Position numbers and translations under genes: made by a program. Shown one piece after another: positions 31,640-35,057 of a stretch of DNA of 35,057 nt. The DNA is from a virus: positions 1 through 35,057 of IMG/VR virus record IMGVR_UViG_3300045738_001277; one strand, written 5' to 3'. Positions within the stretch are counted from its first letter, which is position 1, and every line of letters starts with the position of its first letter. Below the pieces are notes generated by a model that saw only the letters and a list, made by a program, of their open reading frames with translations, ran no database searches and was not told the origin of the DNA.

Positions 31640-34015
31640 TTATGTTCCCGCAATCGGGCCGAGGTCGACTCCGAGCGATCCTTCTTCTGGATAAGGGTCG
31701 ACACTCTTCTGCTTAAGGAAGAGCACCAAGTCACCCATAGATTCAAATGTATTACGCAAGCTATCCTCTAGCTCAGGCATATCAGCTTTACCGTAACGAT
31801 CGCCAAAGTCATCCTGGTGGAAGTAGAACATGAAGAGAATACGACCCACGCGGTCCATTCCCTTCATCAAGTCGCCAAGGTACTTATCTACCATGGAATC
31901 CTGGCGAACCGCCTTCAACATCGACCCGATCATGGCGGTATCAAAGACGTCCTTCTGGCCAAGCTGCGCTGCTTGCTGTGCGCCCTGCATCGCCATCGGA
32001 TCGGGTACTAACGTCGGATCATACTGAGAGGGATCCCCGCGGTACATATCCGCGACTGGCTGCTCCGTGCTCATAGGAAACTGCGCAGGAACCTGCCCGC
32101 CAATCACATCCGTTGTACCCATCTGCGGTCCCGGGAAGCCCGGCGCCGTCGGACCTGGCTGCAAGAATGGATCTTGCGCCTGCTTCACATATTCTGCGTA
32201 CTTCACACGGTAACGAGCTTTGTGCTTCTGCTCGGCCTCGCGCAACATCTCACGCGCCTGCTTCTCGCGAAACCCGTGATCTTTGATCAATGCGATAAAC
32301 GCCTGCTTCGGCTCCATGCGCAGCTTGTTAAGCTCTACTTCATAACCATTGTGATAGATAGTCAGCTCGGCCGTCTTGGCCATGATCATCATCTCAGCGT
32401 CAGCAATATTACCTGGAGCTAGCGGCTCTTTACGATCTGAATCAAAATCATCCGCTGGCTTAGCTACCGGAATGGCATAAAAATCTTCCGGAACAAATAC
32501 ATCACCCTGAGAAGCAACTAACTTGGAACCACCTTTACCCTTAAGATGAATTCGCTGTCCATCTCTATAAGGACTGTATTCGTCATCCCCCGAGAACGGG
32601 ATTACTCGATGGCCGGCCTCGTAAACAGCACGACCGCGTTCGGCGTGAGTGTGGAAGTTAACGTTGTAAACAATTTTCCCGTCCGCATCACCGATAGTAC
32701 CCTCAACACGGAAAGGAACGGTGCACTCACCTGTGCGCCCGCACAGCATATAAGTGCTTCCTTTACTAAGGCTATCAGGAACCGATAACCCCTCGAGCCA
32801 GTCGTTGTACTCGTCGCCCTCTACCTTGGAGACCGCCCATACTCGCGTGGGGTGTACGTTGATCCAATCTTTCTTACCGCCGCCTTCCACACGAACGAGC
32901 GTAGCGAACTTAAACCGCCCATTCGGCCCCATCGGAGCGAGTACGATAAAACAGCGCTCAATATCGCCAGTATTTGTCAGGACTTCGTACAAGCCGGATT
33001 CAGCTGGATTGAACAACCTCTTCTCTACCTGCGTCTTATAAGCAACGCTGACCTCGTCTCCCGCGCGCTCATCCTTGATTAAAACACCATCACGCAGCAG
33101 CTTTTCTTGGTCTTCTTCATCAGGACCCTCGGGAAGCGTTTCTGACCTCGTGTGGTCCATCGTGATGATCTCTAGCGCACCCGTTTTAATTGGATGCGGG
33201 ATAGTTGTATCGATCACAGGACCGGTACGAGATATGCGCTTATTCGTCGGTTGTGCCGGCGTTAACACGTTGGAAGCTTTCTTGTGTAGTTCACAAGCTT
33301 CCTTGAGTGCGCCAGAAAGCTTATCGCCATATAGCTCAGTCGCCGCTTTAAACACCGATGGATAACGATTAGCGACCTCGTACATAAACTTCACAGAGTT
33401 CCCACCCTCAGCAGCAAGCATCTCCGGGAAAGTTCGCATATTTGCAAACTTTTCTTGCTCAGAGGTTGGCGTTGTCGCCATGTATGCCCAGACGGGGAGG
33501 AAGTCCTCTACCCATGCAGGATACGCAGAACTACTCTTCACCCTATTATTCGATAATTGCTGCAAACTCGGACTCATCACACCGAGTTGATGCGTATCCT
33601 TATTTGTCCCGTCACCGAGAATGTTAGGTTTGCGACTAAGGAGATAATTTAACCAGTTCTCCTTGAGGGGCACGAATACATCCTGATCCTTGATGTACAA
33701 GAGCTCGTGGCCTTTGAGCTCTCCGCGCAGGAAAAAGATGGGCACATACAGCCACATCGAACCGACCTTGAAGCCTACAACTCCTACAGCCTTAGTATTT
33801 TCCTGGTTGCGCTCCAGGAGCTGAAACCCAACTTCAAAATCAAGCAGACTGGGCGCCTTATCTCGCAAGTATGCATGAGCAAGATTACTCAGCGCCTGTT
33901 CAAACGGAATATCCTGTCCGTCTCCGCCGAGTTCAGCTTGCTTGGCCCATCCGCGCTGTTGATTATCCAGGGCCAGTAGACTTTTTTGTGTACTGTGAGA
34001 TAGTTGCAAGACCAT
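31640..34015 (-). CDS. Large unrecognised protein next to polymerase gene
   Basis: 791 residues from the ATG at 34015, which has GGAG eight bases upstream; an ATG six codons earlier (34033) has only a weak site. Residues about 75-130 include a conserved-looking hydrophobic block (VGVVGFKVGSMWLYVPIFFL, then ELLYIKDQDVFVPLKENW). The middle is mixed alpha/beta, residues about 630-690 are a Pro/Gly/Met-rich linker, and the C-terminal 100 residues are helical (MDRVGRILFMFYFHQDDFG, then MGDLVLFLKQKS). It has no portal-like pattern I can defend. K-x-A motifs occur four times (AKQAELG, KKASNVL, AKTAELT, VKQAQDP). It is the gene following the beta' subunit. Confidence 0.55.
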   Translation of the reverse strand: MVLQLSHSTQKSLLALDNQQRGWAKQAELGGDGQDIPFEQALSNLAHAYLRDKAPSLLDFEVGFQLLERNQENTKAVGVVGFKVGSMWLYVPIFFLRGELKGHELLYIKDQDVFVPLKENWLNYLLSRKPNILGDGTNKDTHQLGVMSPSLQQLSNNRVKSSSAYPAWVEDFLPVWAYMATTPTSEQEKFANMRTFPEMLAAEGGNSVKFMYEVANRYPSVFKAATELYGDKLSGALKEACELHKKASNVLTPAQPTNKRISRTGPVIDTTIPHPIKTGALEIITMDHTRSETLPEGPDEEDQEKLLRDGVLIKDERAGDEVSVAYKTQVEKRLFNPAESGLYEVLTNTGDIERCFIVLAPMGPNGRFKFATLVRVEGGGKKDWINVHPTRVWAVSKVEGDEYNDWLEGLSVPDSLSKGSTYMLCGRTGECTVPFRVEGTIGDADGKIVYNVNFHTHAERGRAVYEAGHRVIPFSGDDEYSPYRDGQRIHLKGKGGSKLVASQGDVFVPEDFYAIPVAKPADDFDSDRKEPLAPGNIADAEMMIMAKTAELTIYHNGYEVELNKLRMEPKQAFIALIKDHGFREKQAREMLREAEQKHKARYRVKYAEYVKQAQDPFLQPGPTAPGFPGPQMGTTDVIGGQVPAQFPMSTEQPVADMYRGDPSQYDPTLVPDPMAMQGAQQAAQLGQKDVFDTAMIGSMLKAVRQDSMVDKYLGDLMKGMDRVGRILFMFYFHQDDFGDRYGKADMPELEDSLRNTFESMGDLVLFLKQKSVDPYPEEGSLGVDLGPIAGT

Positions 34016-34112
34016 GCTTTTGACTCCGTCCATGGAAGTTACCGCCCTACATAAAGGGCCGCATTCTCATACTAACAATTCTAATAAACTGAATATACCT
34101 TTTACCCGATAT

Positions 34113-35057
34113 CTATTTCCAACCTTTACTCAAACCAGAACGACCAAAGGTCTCACCAGACATCAAGGAAGGAACATAACTCGTTCCTTCCGTATCGCTT
34201 ACATCTCCACGGTGAAGCCCTGCAAGTAAACTACCCTGCCCACGTTTCTGACCGGCGCCCATCATCCTAGCCGCCCAATCAGGATCATACTCCAATGCTT
34301 TTTCTGCTGGGCGCATTTCCGGCTGAAATGGCGGAGGCTCGTCATGAACTTCCAGTCTATCAACCCCGAACTGCTTGAAATCTTTCAACATGTTCGGACG
34401 AATCTTTGTACCAATAGTATAATGCAAGACGGGTCTCTCCAGATACTTTCCTTTTGCCTGGCGATAATCAATTACCCGACTTCCTGGCCGCGCTTGGTAC
34501 TGACTAACAAAGGCACTATACGGAATTATGTCACCCGGCACATAGTTGCCGACCTCTTCATCTATCCGAACGTGATCTATCAACCCCCGCGATACCAACT
34601 CAATGTTGCGCCTATGTACGTTAATTCCCGCATCAGCGTAGGCAGCGCTTAGGCTCGCCACAAGGTACCTGCGCCCTTCTCCAATGCCCTTATGTTGCAC
34701 AATTTCTGCCGGATTGGGGACGCCTGCAGAAAGCACATCGCCGGCCTCTACCGTGTCGCCCGGCTTAACATTTACTTGGAGGCCTGGTTTCACATAGTGT
34801 TGCTCGCTCTGGATCGTTATGTAACTACCACCTTGAGGAGCCACCTCTACCTTTTGTACTTTTCCATCAACTTGAGCGTGCGCCGCGCCGTGCTTAAATG
34901 TTTTGGGAACGTTAACCAGCTGGTTAATCAGCGCAAAACCACTGACGCCTGCGGCAGCTCCCGCCACACCACCAGAATGCTTTGACGAAATTTGCGCCTG
35001 GGTAAGCGGCTCAGAAACAGCTTGCGCCGCAGCCATTCCTACATAATCACCAATAGG
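34113..35057 (-). CDS. Phage-encoded RNA polymerase beta' subunit, C-terminal part with trigger loop (gene continues past right edge)
   Basis: The frame is open from the right edge to a stop at 34113 (314 codons). The first 30 residues align with the bacterial beta' trigger loop without gaps: VGMAAAQAVSEPLTQ for VGVIAAQSIGEPGTQ, then an 8-residue loop ending in His, then GGVAGAA as in Thermus. His at E. coli position 936 is kept; Arg933 is replaced by Ser. Residues about 100-165 (34563-34760) match the next conserved block: GDTVEAGDVLS, NPAEIVQHKGI, YLVASLSAAYADAGINVHRR, NIELVSRGLIDHVRI. The usual terminal block (around TKASLATESFISAASFQ) is missing; an unrelated tail ends in GETFGRSGLSKGWK. 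The ATG at 35036 lies inside the trigger loop, so it is not the start. By analogy with phiKZ-type phages it may be a virion-carried or late polymerase; which one cannot be told here. Confidence 0.85.
   Translation of the reverse strand, partial: PIGDYVGMAAAQAVSEPLTQAQISSKHSGGVAGAAAGVSGFALINQLVNVPKTFKHGAAHAQVDGKVQKVEVAPQGGSYITIQSEQHYVKPGLQVNVKPGDTVEAGDVLSAGVPNPAEIVQHKGIGEGRRYLVASLSAAYADAGINVHRRNIELVSRGLIDHVRIDEEVGNYVPGDIIPYSAFVSQYQARPGSRVIDYRQAKGKYLERPVLHYTIGTKIRPNMLKDFKQFGVDRLEVHDEPPPFQPEMRPAEKALEYDPDWAARMMGAGQKRGQGSLLAGLHRGDVSDTEGTSYVPSLMSGETFGRSGLSKGWK

Noticed and set aside
31640-34015. Portal protein call for the 791-residue gene
   Set aside because: Position is suggestive, but no portal-like pattern could be seen.
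34034-34112. Promoter in the gap after the polymerase gene
   Set aside because: TATATT and TAGAAT sequences are present, but no matching -35 box at good spacing; AT-rich gaps give such matches by chance.
34113-35036. Reading the polymerase frame as a complete 307-residue gene starting at ATG 35036
   Set aside because: The frame stays open to the right edge, the ATG falls inside the trigger loop motif (preceded by IGDYVG, which also matches beta'), and there is no spaced ribosome site.

Overview
The window is part of the virion-protein locus of a tailed dsDNA bacteriophage with a contractile tail (a myovirus), probably with a large genome. Every convincing gene is on the minus strand, so transcription runs from high to low coordinates. 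Genes are packed with gaps of a few bases or short overlaps, and no stretch over about 110 bp lacks a gene. No tRNA, rRNA, CRISPR array, integrase or transposase was seen. The host cannot be named from the sequence.

In transcription order: the right edge holds the C-terminal 314 codons of a multisubunit RNA polymerase beta' subunit, recognisable from its trigger loop and the conserved block that follows (34113-35057; the gene continues outside the window). Next come a large unrecognised protein (31640-34015), three small beta-rich proteins (30321-31626), a protein with a helix-turn-helix-like segment (29353-30321) and two large proteins with glycine-rich hydrophobic segments (25074-29378). 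The head module follows: zinc-finger-bearing maturation protease (23600-25042), acidic glycine-repeat scaffold-like protein (22209-23552), a small helical protein, a decoration-like protein, the HK97-fold major capsid protein (20150-21082) and two small proteins. A rho-independent terminator at 19245-19284 separates this from a glycosyltransferase with a histone-like basic tail (17870-19231). Neck/connector and tail terminator candidates (15249-17850), tail sheath (12486-15215), tail tube (11890-12375), a gp5/VgrG-like spike (8586-11780), two overlapping tail assembly chaperone genes that probably use a -1 frameshift (7078-8549), the tape measure (3748-7059), baseplate/hub candidates (763-3726), a CmoB-like methyltransferase (169-753) and the start of one more gene complete the locus.

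How it fits together: the protease, scaffold, decoration and capsid proteins build and mature the head; the connector and terminator proteins join it to a sheath-and-tube tail whose length is set by the tape measure with help from the chaperones; spike and hub form the baseplate tip. Neither portal nor terminase was recognised here; they probably lie beyond the right edge. The most interesting element is the beta' polymerase gene, which lies directly upstream of virion genes on the same strand. The highly expressed virion genes share a near-identical ribosome-binding leader (CACGGAGG) and several are followed by intercistronic hairpins, suggesting that output of each protein is tuned at the RNA level within long polycistronic transcripts.
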